Shown here: in pieces, positions 20,154 to 32,830 of the stretch
Position numbering within the stretch: position 1 is the first letter of the stretch
How the letters are laid out: the number at the start of each line of letters is the position of its first letter
NCBI RefSeq assembly: GCF_021134715.1
Contig: NC_060025.1
Coordinates: 4,960,001-5,024,000 of the forward strand
DNA length: 64,000 bases
Reading direction: 5' to 3'
DNA from: Daphnia pulex
Taxonomy: Eukaryota; Arthropoda; Branchiopoda; Diplostraca; Daphniidae
Notes under the pieces: generated by a model
What the model saw: only the letters and a program-made list of their open reading frames with translations
What the model was told of the DNA's origin: nothing
The model's database searches: none
Translations under genes and position numbers: made by a program

Positions 20154-22620
20154 ATGGCTGGTAAAAATTCTGTCGAACAATGCTCCGTCGGAATACATTG
20201 CAATTCTCCCTGTTTTCTATCAAGATATGTAAAAGAAAATTTCGAGTTACACACATTAGATGATTTAGAAGAAGAAATACGTCAAACTATTCATTTTAGA
20301 AGTAATATGGAACACATTCCGACTATTTGTAATCATCACAAATCAACTTATACTACTCGATTTAAATCTTTTAAACAAAGTAAAAAATGTGACAATCCTT
20401 TTGGGAATCACTTGCAAAAAAAAAGACCTTTAGGTTTATTTACAGTCACCCTTGCGTCGTGCGTAAAAGTGTCTTCAAAAACCAAGTTTCACTTCTATCC
20501 TGGACAAATATTGTGTGACAATTGCAATCAAAACTTAAATTCACTAGTTCTCCACAACGCTAATGAAAAACAATCACTCAATACTGAAGAAACTACAAAT
20601 AATCAAAATGCAACTCAGGTAATCTTTATGTTCATTTGAACAAAATATTCCACTAATAACCCATAATAATACCTACTTTTTTACAATTGATAAACAAACA
20701 ACTATATCTATTAAAGTAAATAGGGTACTAGTTCAACTACCAAAAAATTCAAATGAAGTATTACATTTCCGTATAAAGAATTAATAAAATCCCAAAAAAT
20801 ACAATATAAAACTTGAAAGTTGCAAAAAATAATAACCACCTAGCGATAAAAATAAAAACTACATAGTACGTACCTCATTTGTAGCCAGTTTGGATGTATT
20901 ACATACAAACAGGAGATTACTGCGCGCGACGTGCTAAATTTAGAGCGTTACATTAAATCACAATCACATTATTAAAAAACTCACAAGCATTAAATTTAGA
21001 GTGATATTCATTAAGTAGTATTAAATTGTTAATTTAATGCTTCCACTTTTTGTTACGATAAATAAAATTGTGCAATAAAATTGCCCATTTATTTAGCACA
21101 TAGCATGCAAGTTATCACCATGCGCATTCATTTGCTTTTAATATAATGCAAAATATTAAATCTTTTTATTATCGCGTAGAGGGCCGCCTGCGAAGGATTT
21201 TCCACTGAAAATGTCGACGGTACATCACAGGTAACCATATCTATTATTAATTGTGCATAAAAACATAAACATTTCACTAATACTATTATTGTAACGTATT
21301 GAATGGATAGGCCTTTTGACTGTTTCCACTCAATACGTTACATTGGTAACAACTTGTTATAACAACAATCTATCTGTCTTGCATGCTATTGTGGATTCTG
21401 TTTTCTTTTTCGTCTTGCTATGTTTTCTTATTGTGTGTAAAATTCACGTCAGGTGCGGTCTCCAATTTATTGGATGTAAAAATCACAGCCATCGACGTTT
21501 GTACCTTTTGACTCTAGAACCCCCGTGTGGTTATTCCGAATGCACAAGATCTACCAATTCTTGGGGACATTCGAAGACACTGTTGAAAGGTTTAGCGTCC
21601 GTACCCGGAACACGGCGTGGATCTTGCAGTGGGATAGGGATTGACTGACGTGTAATTATTGGCTTTCAATCAATTACGTACGAGTCAATCGTCACTTTCT
21701 TTTGACTATGTTAAATTGAAAGCAGACCATATTTTCCCTCCCATTCGTATATCGGGGTAAAGTGCACCACACGTTGTATTGCAGTTTTGTTTCCGTCAAA
21801 GCTGCTCTGCCATTTTTATATTTTCCCTCCCATTCGTATATTGGGGTAAAGTGCACCAAACGTTGTATTAAAAATGGCAGAGCAGTTTTGGCGGAAACAA
21901 AACTGCTCTGCCATTTTTTTATATATGTTCTGTACAGCAGTTGTTTTACCGATTGCTCTGCCATTTTTTTAGTTATGTACAGCAGTTGTTTTGTTATTCC
22001 CAATATCACGAATATCGGATTTTTAAACTTCGATCAAAAAACAGTTAACACCTTTAAATTAATAGGTTTGTAGTTCAACTACGAAAACTTCAAATGAAGT
22101 AATATCAAAAAAAGAAAAACAAATTCAACAGGTAAATAACCATAACCATAACAGATATACAATATTTTCATTTAAACAATTTCACCACGTTTAAAATTTA
22201 ACTATTTGAATTTCACAGAAAATACCATTATCCGTAGAAAAGAAAACTCATGAATCAAAGTTGAAAACTGGAAAACAATTTCAACAAGTAATTATATTTA
22301 TTTTTACATAAACTACTATCTATTACTAAATAATTCTAATTTTTACAGCAAGACAAGATTGGCATTAAATCAACAATAAAAACTCGATCTACAATTGAAA
22401 ACCCAGTTCCGTCTTGCAGTAATCACGAACTTAAAGACATCCATATGACTGAAGTATAAATGAATATAAATAAAGAATGCATAAATCGCAATTCACTTAA
22501 TTAAGTTGATTCATTTTTTAAATACATTAATCAATAATTATTTTAATATTCTTTTCATTACAGATTTCACATTCGGATACTCCTTCAATAAGACAAACCA
22601 ATATTCGTTCAAGAACTACA
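20154..22620 (+). CDS. Helitron gene, N-terminal Cys-rich exon and in-phase micro-exons
   Basis: Exon 1 (20154-20618, 155 codons) encodes a Cys/His-rich region: CSVGIHCNSPC, ICNHH, CDNPFGNH and ILCDNC, likely a zinc-binding module that I cannot name. It is followed by candidate exons 21180-21230, 22066-22131, 22219-22287, 22349-22453 and 22564-22620 (17, 22, 23, 35 and 19 codons). Each is open, bordered by AG and GT, and both begins and ends in phase 0; the next large exon (23827) also starts in phase 0. The micro-exon peptides are low-complexity, Lys/Thr/Ser/Gln-rich. Joining them to the Rep-helicase is inferred from phase and order. They could instead be captured host exons. Confidence 0.5.
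21291..21341. repeat. Inverted repeat, 16-bp arms
   Basis: Arms at 21291-21306 (GTAACGTATTGAATGG) and 21326-21341 pair at 15 of 16 bases around a 19-base loop. They lie in an intron of the Helitron gene near other foldback sequences, probably part of an inserted small element. Confidence 0.55.
21729..21918. repeat. Compound direct and inverted repeat cluster
   Basis: A 52-bp unit beginning ATATTTTCCCTCCCATTCGT occurs at 21729-21780 and 21818-21869 with two mismatches. It is followed by a perfect hairpin: 21-bp arms 21870-21890 and 21898-21918 around GCGGAAA. The arm sequence (AAACTGCTCTGCCATTTTT type) recurs at about 21781-21817 and 21951-21970. It is likely a foldback or MITE remnant. Confidence 0.65.
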
Positions 22621-22688
22621 GTAAGTAACCAATTAAATCTACATAAACACTTGCTGAGTGAAAATAATTTTTACTATTTAAAGAAAAC

Positions 22689-23730
22689 GCCATCTAGCAA
22701 TAATTTTCTCAATTCTTTATGTATTGATAACTAAATAAATAATTCAAAAACTATAATATCTATAAATAGCGTAACATTATTAAATTCTACATTCAGTTTT
22801 CGAACTCGAAGTAATTTTACAACAACTTCATTACGCAATGAATAATTCTTTAAAAAAAATTAAATTGATGTCTACTACGATCAAATTTATTCTAACCCAC
22901 AACTATATGCCATCTAGCGATAAATTTCCAAATTCTTTATGTTGATAAATCATTTTAATTGAAATTCATAAAACATTATAATTTAATTTATGAATAACGC
23001 AGAAAAATTGTAATAATCATAAATTGTTTATCACATTTAATATTCATTCATCTTAAAACAAATTGAAATCAATTCTCTTTGATCAAATTTATTCTTGCCA
23101 CTACATTTACGCCATCTAGCGATAATTTTGTAATTTTATGTTGATAAATATTTATGTAAACATTTTCAAATATACCACAATTTATCATTAAATGGCGTAT
23201 AACATATATTTAAAAGGGTAATAATCATAAAATATTTATCCCATTTAATAATCAATCATCTGAAAACAAATTGAAATCGATTCACTTTGAAAAAATTTAT
23301 TCTTACCACTAAATTAACGCCATCTAGCGATAATTTTGTAATTTTATGTTGATAAATATTTGTGTCAAAATTTTCAAATATACTACAATTTATCATTAAA
23401 TGGCATATAATTGATATTTAATTCGAAATTTGGTTTCTCGGACTACAAATAATGTCAAAAACAATTGTCATGAAAAAAAACTCGTTTCAAAATAATAATT
23501 CAATCTATCCAATAAGTGTACACCATCTACCGATAGCTTTAAAAACAACTTTCAAACATATAACTATATTTCATTTCAAATTAAGCTTAAGATTTACCAA
23601 CACTGTTGAGTCAAATAGAACTCATGAAAAACTACATTGTGTAATTAGTTTTTGAAGTTGAGTTTGAAGTTCCATCACCAATATATATTTCAATAACAAA
23701 AATACAACAGTAACGACACATTGGACATAA
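22689..23730 (+). repeat. Tandem array with ~200-220 bp period
   Basis: The landmark GCCATCTAGC(G/A)ATAATTTT recurs at 22689, 22909, 23111 and 23319, with a degenerate copy at 23522, giving spacings of 220, 202, 208 and ~203. Units 23111 and 23319 are the most alike (shared TTTATGTTGATAAATATTTG and TTTATCATTAAATGGC). The array sits wholly inside the intron between 22620 and 23827 of the Helitron gene. Confidence 0.8.
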
Positions 23731-23826
23731 ATTTTTAAACAAATAAAGACATATTAACAATAACAGAATCATTACATTGGTCAATCTAAATAAATAATAA
23801 TACATTTATTTTCTTCCATTCATTAG

Positions 23827-26800
23827 TTACCCAAAGCAGCAACAACAAATCCAACTCCGAGCGTCACACAGCATCCACTACAAGAAGAACAAGAAAAAAA
23901 TCAGCACACCAGCACAGCACTCAACACGAAACAACATGACCAAAAAGAAAAGAAAAAAGAATATCAGCGCAGATATTTAGCCAAAGTAAAAATACAAAAA
24001 CAAGGAGCCGTTCATTATAACGCTCAACAAGAGCTGCTCTCCACAAACATGAAGCATGCTCCTTCCGTTGAGCAAATGGAAAATGCAGAAACAAATATCG
24101 TGGCAGCCCTGATGAATCTCGTAACCAACACTGGACTCGGCCGCTTTCCTGAAATCACCACGTTGATGGACAACTGGCAAGCTGCTGCCAATCTGGATCC
24201 AAACGCACCTCGTCCAACCATAATTTCCAACATCATCAACGAAGTCAACCAAAACGTCACCGAAGACGACATGAGTCGCATCGTCGAAGAGTTCTTGCAA
24301 TCATGGAACATCGAAGCTAAACTATTTGCTTGCGCCAGCTGTGGAATGAAAGCTTTCGAAATGGGAACCGATCAAGCACATTCCGTACCCATCGATCAAC
24401 TGAGCAGTTTACTTATGTCCGATACCGACATAGAGGAATTACTCAGCATCCCATTGAAATTCAGGTACACTCACATTCACTTACAGACGTATCATCTTCT
24501 TATACATAATATACAAATTTGAATTATTAGACCCATGGTTAGTTACTACCAATCAACAAGCAACAATCATTATTACTACCTGCACCGTGAGTTCGTCACA
24601 AGCCAAGCAGCAGCTTCATCCGACGGACAAGATACAGAACACGCTACCCTGTGTTTGCCTTGCTATGAAGCAGCGATTCACGATAGAAAAATCCCCATCT
24701 TATCTCTCGCTGCAGGAGTCGATTTCGGAAACGCCGATCGCATTTTTTTGCCAACCCTTACATTGGCTGAAGAATACGTGATTGCTACTGCAAGATTGTT
24801 TATCTTAATCATTAAACTATCCGGTTACCAACACGGAGAACGCCAGAGAGGCAAACTGGGACACGCAATAGTCTTTCCCCAATACGGCCCGCAGCTCGAA
24901 ACAGAAATTCGCAAAGCTCGCATTCAACGACACACGGGGATCTTCCCATGCTTAGACAATATTTACGACACGATAAGCATCGCTTTCGTAGGGTCAGATT
25001 TACAGTGGGCGGCAATGGCGGTTAACAAATCACATCGCGCATTTAAACCCATTCGTGTTCGCTCCGCCGTCATCTACATGTGGTTGGCGGCTTTAAAAGC
25101 TTGCAATTCAAGATACCGAGACATCACCATCGACGACTCGGAAGAGATGACCGCCACTCTGGAAAGCATCCCAAATCAATTAATCCAAAAAGCCACGGTT
25201 GTTGGCGATAAATGCGAAATCGAAATCGATCGACTTGTTCATGAACAAATTCCACAGCCTGTGAACGACGACGACCAGGACAAACTCATCGAGGAGAATC
25301 CAACTGGCTACCCGATGTCCTTCCTGACAAGATCCGGTGACCCGAAAACAAACAACACTTCGGCGACAGCCATAGCATTTCAAAGTAATTTTCACGGGAT
25401 TTGTTTCTTTTTCACACACGAACACTGTATAACCAAAAGTTTTTTCCTCATAACACTCAGGTATCGCCGCGTCCATAGGAGAATCAAACAACCCTCAAGG
25501 CGACCAAGCTACAGCGCAAGAAATTTCCACCGATTCCACTCCGGAAGAATTATTAGAAGCAGAGCCAAACTGCATCGACATCGAACAAAGTGTGGAACCT
25601 ATCAACGAATTTGAAGAAAACCATCATCTTCTTTATTCGGCGTTCCCTCACCTCTTTCCTTTGGGAAAAGGACTTAGAAGAACGAACAGCGTCCCCCAAA
25701 AAGATGTCTACCACATGGAGAATCAATGGAGTGGCAAGTTTGCCAAATGCTTGCGTTTTCAGTTTCTACTGTTTGATCAAATGCAACGACACTCTGCAGC
25801 CCGAGCCGTCAAAGCCAGCGTGCTTTCAAACACGGTGTCCATGACAAAATTCAGCGAGATGATTGCAAACCCAGCATTCATCGGGCAACTGGAACACGCC
25901 AAAAACCATCCCAACACGACCGAAGCCAAAGCTCTTCTGGCCAAAATGACACCACACATCTCTTTGGTCAACCGCAAAGTTCCGTACAGTGCGGCAGAAA
26001 GAAAAGCGGCCGTCGGACATCTGATGAATATGGTGCGCTATTACGGGCCCCCCACCATTTTCAACACCATCTCCCAAGACGACATCCACGGATTGCTCAA
26101 CATTCGTTTAACTTTAAACATGAGAAACAATGCCACTTTCCCAGCTACTGAAGACGGATTTGCCGAAGCCCTCCGCCAACAACAAACTGAGTTTCACTCA
26201 ATCCCCATTCATCCGTCCGCTCTCAGAATCCTTCTGGCAGAGGGACCCGCTTTTGCGGCAAATATGTACTACAAGACGTCCAACAGCGTCTTTAACCACC
26301 TATTCGGAACACCTCCAGACAGTGAGGGCAAAAAGAAGACTGTACCCCTTGCCCATCGCAAAGCGGGCATTTTTGGAACACCGATTGCCGCTTTCGGATG
26401 CACAGAAGAGCAGAGCCGTGGATCACTCCACATGCACAGCCTCTTTTGGGGAGGACTCACTCCGATGATGCTGCAAGCAGTTGGGGGAATCCCAATTCTA
26501 GCAAGACACATCGCCAGCGCCATCAATCGTACCGTCATGGCTCAGCTTCAACCGGAGATTCACGTCCGTCATCTCCTGCGTGATTTCCACAACGAATCTC
26601 CGGCTCACGCAGCCCTATTCAAATGCAACAACCCCGTCACCGAAAAGAGGAAATTCATCCAAGATTTCCAACGCACCGTGGACTTGAGCAACGTGCACGT
26701 TCACGGTCCGTCGTGCTACCACACCAGAACGGGTGAAGTGTGTTGCCGATTCGGCAAGCCAACGCACTTGAGAGAGGAAACGGGCGTCGAACAAATCGTG

Positions 26801-29800
26801 GCAATCAAAGCCGACCCCAAGAAGCCAGACATTTCTTTCGAGGTCTTGCCCGCCATTCAACCACCAGCCGAAGCCACCACCACCAAGCGAAATTATTCCA
26901 ACATTCCAGTAGCAATACGTGACAACCGAATGATCATGTATTACTTAAAACGACCCGCAATCGCGCCCATCGCTTCGGATTCCACGCCAACCACCGATCC
27001 TCCAACTCCCACGCTAACACTTCCTGCAGACCTACAACAGCAGTTCGACACCCTGACCACGGAACAGCAAGAAAAAGTCAATCGAGCTCTGATCGCGAGG
27101 AACGGACTGGTGGTAGATTACAGTCCCGTTCAATCAGCGGTCGTTGGATGCAACACCAACGCCAGTCTACTTGGAAGCGACGCTCAAACCAAAGCCGCCC
27201 TCTGCTACGTTTTGAAATACGTCACTAAACCACCGGCCGAATTAGCTCACACCTTATCCCTTCTCCACCACGCACGACGAACCATCGAACTCCATCCCTC
27301 CAGAGCGACAGATACCGGAACCGTCATTCGCACAGGGATGCACTATCTCAACCGAATCGTCAATCAACTAAGTGGAGCCATCGAAATATCGGCTCCGATG
27401 GCAGCTGTAGCCATTCAAGGAATGCCAGCCGAATTGTGCTCCGACACTTTCTGGGTGGCTTACGTCACAGCCGCCATAGCATACGCTAAACACCATCGCG
27501 AGACCTCGCCCACTAGCACGGGAGACAACCTCAACGAATTCGACGATGTAGACACCAACGATTCGGACATGGAAGAAGAGAACGACGAAACCAACAGCGA
27601 CGAAGACATCATCAGCGATGACGAAGAAAGCAACACCAACATCGAAGACATCAACGATTTGAATCATCATTCTGATCACGAAGAAACAGTGGTGATTCAC
27701 AACGTGAATGGCGATCTCACGCAGGATGAGTTTTTCAACCAAACCGAACCATTGGTCCTCTCCCCCGAAGACAAAACCAGACTCGCGACTCAATCGGACG
27801 AAAACATCGTCTCTACAGCAAATATCTACGTCAGCGACAAGAAAATAGTAGCCGTTCCTCAACATATACACTACGCCTACCGAGGTGGCGAATTGCATTT
27901 GTTGAGTCTATACGAGTACGTGGCTCTCATTGACGTCATTCCAAAACACTGGAAAAAGCAACCAATGGATCAAAACAGCGAGGAACCGGACACAGCAAGA
28001 GGGCGAGTAGCGAATAAGACGTTCGAATTCCTCATAGGCCATCCCCTTCACGGTAAATATACACTTGCTTGAATTTCACAAAAATTCCAAACTCTGCACT
28101 AATCGACTTTTCATTCTTTTATGTTCATATCATTATAAAATACAGGGACTCACGTCCAAAGGATCCGATCGAAAACAAAAATTCCTGTTTTAGTAGGATC
28201 ACCACCAGCTCCACCAACAGCAAAACCCAGACAACGCACCGCCGCGTGGACGTCCCAAGCACGAAAATTCGCCGATTATATCCTAACGCTGTACCGCCCT
28301 TGGCAAGTTGAAACCGCTGATAAAAGTACCTTACCAGGATCAACATTATGGAACGATCTGTGCCAGTACATGCACACCCTAGAACACGGACACAATCAAG
28401 AGGGTCCATCGTTCCTAAATCGCATTCGTTCCAAATGGATCACCAACGCAGCCCACGGACTTCGCATTTCCGGCGAAGATAGAACAGCGGCCAGCAAGCA
28501 TCGTTGCCAGTGCGCCAAGCAATGGAACAAAAAAGACGGAAGCGAGTCTCTACGATCGACGCTCGAACCTCCAGAAGGATCGACACTTCTTTCAAACGAC
28601 ATTCGAATCCAAGAAACCATGGCGGCAACGGCGGCTCAAGAAAACATCAACATCTTGCGCGAGAGAGCTTCGGCCGACGACCTGTTGGAGAGAGCCAATC
28701 ACTCACACTTGGAATACTACCAAGCCACCGCGTTGGCTCTGCGACGCCTCTTCCAGCCGCAAGAACATCAGCGAGCGACGCCGCAAACACCCACCTCGGC
28801 CAATCACATGCTGCGATCGGACAACGACGACAGCAACCTCCACGGTATTTTAGCCCGATTGCGAGCCGACATCATTCACCCACCATCTACCGACGGAAAT
28901 GACGACACCGTCGTTCCCGGACTTTGGACCACCAACCAACACCTCCCTCAAGGTACCCGACTATCCGACAAACTCAATGTTTCTCAAAAAGCCATATGGA
29001 ATCTGGCCAACGCTTACTTCGAGGAATTCCGGCGCTTCAAAGATGGACAAGGGCCGAAACCGAAACCCTTTCATCTACTCGTGCACGGAGGACCCGGCAC
29101 TGGAAAGTCATTCCTTGCCGAGTGCATTCAAGAAGCAGCTGCAGCGCTGCAGTTCACGATGGCCTGCGTCGCTCCCACTGGCATCGCGGCCAGCAATCTA
29201 CCAAATGGAAGAACGATGCATAACTTCGCTTCGATTCCAATTTTTCACGACAGTCGGAGCTTTCTGCCGAAACTGAACGCCATGAAATTGGCCAACATTC
29301 AAGAGCGAGCGCAACATGAAACGATGGTGTGCAAAATCATCGACGAGATTTCCTTCGTCGGACCAGAACTCTTCGCCCAAGATGACTGTCGCATGCAACA
29401 AATGATGGGCGACAACCATCCTTTCGGCGGCGTAGCCATGATCATCATGGGAGATTTTAACCAGCTACCACCAGTAGCACCAGCCGAATCGTTGTACGCC
29501 GCCCTTCTAAAGTACGTCAGCACTCAAGCTCCCACAAATCCTCACACTGCATCGACCGGGCCAAGCACGCGAGGCGCTCAATTGTTCAGCCAATTCCGCA
29601 AAATTGAATTGACTCAACAAATGCGAGCGCAAAACGATCAAGAACACATCGAGTTTCTCAAAAAACTCAGATCCGCATCCAGCGATCCTAAAACAAGATC
29701 GATGGACACTATCAATCATTTGAAAGTCATTACCAGAAATGATATTGCGCAAGACCCAACTTGGATGAAGGCCCCTATCGTGGTAACCAGCAACGAAGAG

Positions 29801-30679
29801 CGCTACCGCATCAACGAACACCAATTGCTGATGCTGGCACAACAGCAAAATTGTCCACGACTCGTCTGGTTTCAACCCATCATCGGCATCGTTGCCAACG
29901 GCTTGAACCAGACTCAAACGAATTACCTCTACGCCACGTCACCACAGTTCAAAGGTATCTTTGTAACCGGCGCTCCTGGTTTCCTGATGTCCAACATTAA
30001 CCCCAGGAGAGGACTTACCAACGGGACTCCGGTCACCTTTCACTCCTTAGTGCTCGATCCCAGAGAAGATCGCCAACGACTCGTGGCCGCCATCACCGAA
30101 GGTAACAACGACGACGTAATTCTACAATACAATCCCACCCAGGTCTTGGTCAAAATCACCCACGCCGATCCCAACGACTTCATCAGTCTCACCGCAGTAG
30201 AAGGAGAAGCCGTCATCCCTCTGTCGCAAACACACACCAGCAAACCATTCGCTATCACCGTCCTGGGGAAACTCAACAAAATCAAACTGCAAACAATTTC
30301 ACACGGCGTTGACTGGGGATTTTCCGTCACTCTTCATAAGATACAAGGCCAAACCTGCTCCAAATTAATCGTCGACCTCAACCATAGACCCTTCATGCCG
30401 CAAATCACTTTCCCCGGATTCTACGTGGCTGTCTCTCGCGTTCGACGAGCTCAAGATCTCCGCATCATGCCTCTTCAACCCAGTAGCTACAATTTAAAGT
30501 TCCTCAACGGGCTACAACCATCCAAAAAACTCATCACTTGGATGAAAGGTTACAATGCGCACGGAGATTGGGATGCCAGACTCATCCCATCTGAATTGCT
30601 CGACACGCCGCTGACTACTAAACGCAAAAAAAAGGATACACCAACAACAAGTATTTCAAACTGCCGAATCAATTTCTAA
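23827..30679 (+). CDS. Helitron Rep-helicase, catalytic exons
   Basis: This catalyses rolling-circle transposition: HUH nuclease nicking and joining of DNA plus 5'-3' helicase unwinding. Exons are 23827-24464, 24531-25384, 25461-28052 and 28146-30679, with phase-matching GT/AG junctions. A basic KEKKKEYQRRYLAK segment opens the first exon, then paired Cys motifs (CASC, CLPCY) and a conserved region (LTLAEEYVIATARLFILI) typical of Helitron proteins. The Rep domain has the HUH motif as HMH (26429-26437) and two catalytic tyrosines in YVLKY (27206-27220). An acidic linker (27535-27690) leads to the PIF1 helicase, with Walker A GGPGTGKS (29087), Walker B IIDEIS, GDFNQLPPV and a C-terminal VAVSRVRRAQDL. 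No internal stop was seen. The stop at 30677-30679 is used if the last intron is retained. Confidence 0.9.
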
Positions 30680-30721
30680 TAACTTTATAACAAATGAATT
30701 GTTTTTTTCCTTTTTTTACAG

Positions 30722-31107
30722 AACCTCCCTCAAAAAGCACCAAAACTAAAAAGGCGCCAGCACCACCGAAAAAAATGAAAACGCACGACACAATCAACGT
30801 AGGCGCCTCTACTTCCAGTCAACCAACAGCCCCATTACCGCACACTTCTACCTCGTCTTCAATTGAAATGGAATTTCCTACCCTGAGATGTAAAACAATT
30901 TCAGAAATCAACGAAGACAATACTTCCCTTTCTCAAGTCATCATCACTAGACCTATTGCACGCAGCGAATCGTCTACAACTTCATCATCATCGTCACTTT
31001 ACAGTACATTCAACATCAGACATCTGTCTTCAGTAGAATGTCTATTTCTCTTTATGTTCATTCTATGTATTCTGAGTATCATTGGAATGGTAATCTACTT
31101 CAACTAA
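30722..31107 (+). CDS. Alternative last exon of the Helitron gene with hydrophobic tail
   Basis: A donor at 30651 (ACAA|GTATTT), before the helicase stop, and an acceptor at 30721 (TTTTTACAG) join in frame to a 128-codon exon ending in TAA at 31105-31107. AATAAA overlaps that stop (31106-31111). The added tail is Pro/Lys-rich (KKAPAPPKKMK), then Ser/Thr-rich, and ends in an uninterrupted hydrophobic segment (LFLFMFILCILSIIGMVIYF) one residue before the stop, the layout of a tail-anchored membrane protein. Known Helitron proteins are nuclear enzymes without such a tail. The splice is inferred from sequence alone. Retention of the intron gives the shorter, tail-free protein. Confidence 0.5.
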
Positions 31108-32830
31108 TAAAATACTGTACTGTACCCATTCAAAACTCATATTAATAACGCTCACTACTGTATGCATTAATAAGTTTTCGTCACATAAAATAAATCAATA
31201 AACCATTTGAAAAACATCACCATTTACGAAACATTCATTGAACCCGAATGTCATCTTATAAAATATAAACTTTTTCATCAATCAGATAAAATGAAAAAAG
31301 AAAATGCTTCAACTCCATTTTTCATTACACGTCCATGACCTGATAACTGAAAGAATTCTGTCAACGAATTCACTGAAGTGACTAAATACAAACATATTTT
31401 TTTAAAATGAGGAATGTACATTGACAATGTAACATACAGCAACTCTCCTTATTCCAATCCACTACTTTCCTTCTCAATTAAAAAACTTAGAATTTATATA
31501 CTATAAATGAAATACAAACATTAGCCGCTAGGTGTCAAGACGAAAACTATCAATCGCAATTTTCAGTGCCCTATCTACTTATCTCTAATGTATCATATCC
31601 CCTTACAATAAAAAAAATCTAAGAATCCTAATAAATGACAATAATATTAACCGACCTTCAAAAAACCTTCCAATAACAAACAAAAAATTTCTTATTTCAA
31701 TATATTTCTTCACAATCCATTAAATCGATTCAATCATACCATTCGAGCAAGATTTCAAAAAAAATTTTGTCAATAAAAATTATTAATTGCCAACACCATC
31801 TTCCGCCAAAAAAATACAACAAGCCTCAATCATTCAAACATTTATATCATTCCTATCTCTGCAATTCATTACATAAAACATTCCATATTAATGAAAAAAA
31901 ATAGATTGACTCACCACAGCTTTCATTTAATGTTTATCACATTTCAACATTTCACTTCGATAAAAAAAACAATCTTCATTGCTTTCACTTCATTAAATTG
32001 TAACACATAATAATTCACACAACATTAGCTAAACTCATCACAATAATTCATATCACTAATCACTATTCATATCTGACAAAAAACTCACTTTAAAAAAATT
32101 CTTCTCACAAAACTGATGCACCAACTAACAGACAAATATTCAACAGCAGCCAATTTGAAACAACAACTTTCCAACTAAGAATCTGAATCAACACTGAATA
32201 TCTGACTGTAAAACATCAAGAAAAAAAGAAAAACACAAGGTTATACTAAGAATAATGTGATATCAACAGTACTAAGAAAACATCAATCTAAATGAAGAAC
32301 TAACCAAGGCCACGGACAAAATAACAACCACGAAACACTGGCCCTGCCAAATTTATTTCCTTTCCTCTGATTTTATTCGACACAAGAGGTGCAACAGTGA
32401 GGTATAGAATGACAAACAGAGAAAACAATACGAAAACTTAATTTTTAAATTTCCTAATCAAGAAAAAAAACGAAAGGAGACTTATAAAATCTCGAAGGTG
32501 CCACAAAGGGGCTTGATTATTATCACTGCAACGAACAAAGTTCATGTGCAGTTATATTTTGACGTTACAATAATTATCTCGAGTTTCTTGACTCAACAAT
32601 ATTGCCAGTACTTCAACCGGTCAACGTTTGCCAGGTGTCAGTTTGAATTGAATTTGGCGCCGTTGTAAACCATCCTTCGTTGATATATACATAGTACAAC
32701 TTCATATTTGAGCCAGTGGCATTGGTTGTGAATCTAAGTAAAACAAAAGTTGTATTTCTCAGCTTTATCAAAATATCATCTGTTCGAACTGCTGAGACGA
32801 ATAAAAATAGGATTGACTTGTGTTTATATT
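31108..32830. other. AT-rich flank, no gene recognised
   Basis: No coding region could be supported. The Helitron 3' terminus is expected here and was searched for by eye without a convincing hairpin plus CTRR. The 5' UTR and promoter of the DCUN1D gene probably start near the right end (about 32650-32830). Confidence 0.4.

Larger units (their letters stand above)
20154..31107 (+). mobile_element. Helitron (rolling-circle transposon), autonomous coding region
   Basis: The region encodes an HUH-type replication initiator fused to a PIF1 helicase, the defining Helitron protein, in one multi-exon plus-strand gene. The catalytic core is open and its active-site residues are present. I could not fix the element ends: no clear 3' hairpin followed by CTRR was found between 31107 and 32640, and no 5' TC end before 20154. 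The coordinates given are therefore those of the coding region. A Helentron or Helitron2-type end structure would also explain the missing canonical termini. Confidence 0.85.

Noticed and set aside
21316..21648. 110-codon plus-strand ORF in the Helitron intron
   Set aside because: It lies among inverted repeats, has no domain pattern and overlaps no exon-like phase. Most likely non-coding repeat sequence.
22689..23730. CRISPR-like array
   Set aside because: Repeats are ~200 bp, AT-rich and diverged, with no short identical repeat and unique spacer structure; the genome is eukaryotic.
31108..32640. Helitron 3' terminus (hairpin plus CTRR)
   Set aside because: Candidate stems such as CCTCTG...CAAGAGG near 32362 are too short and not followed by CTRR at the expected distance.
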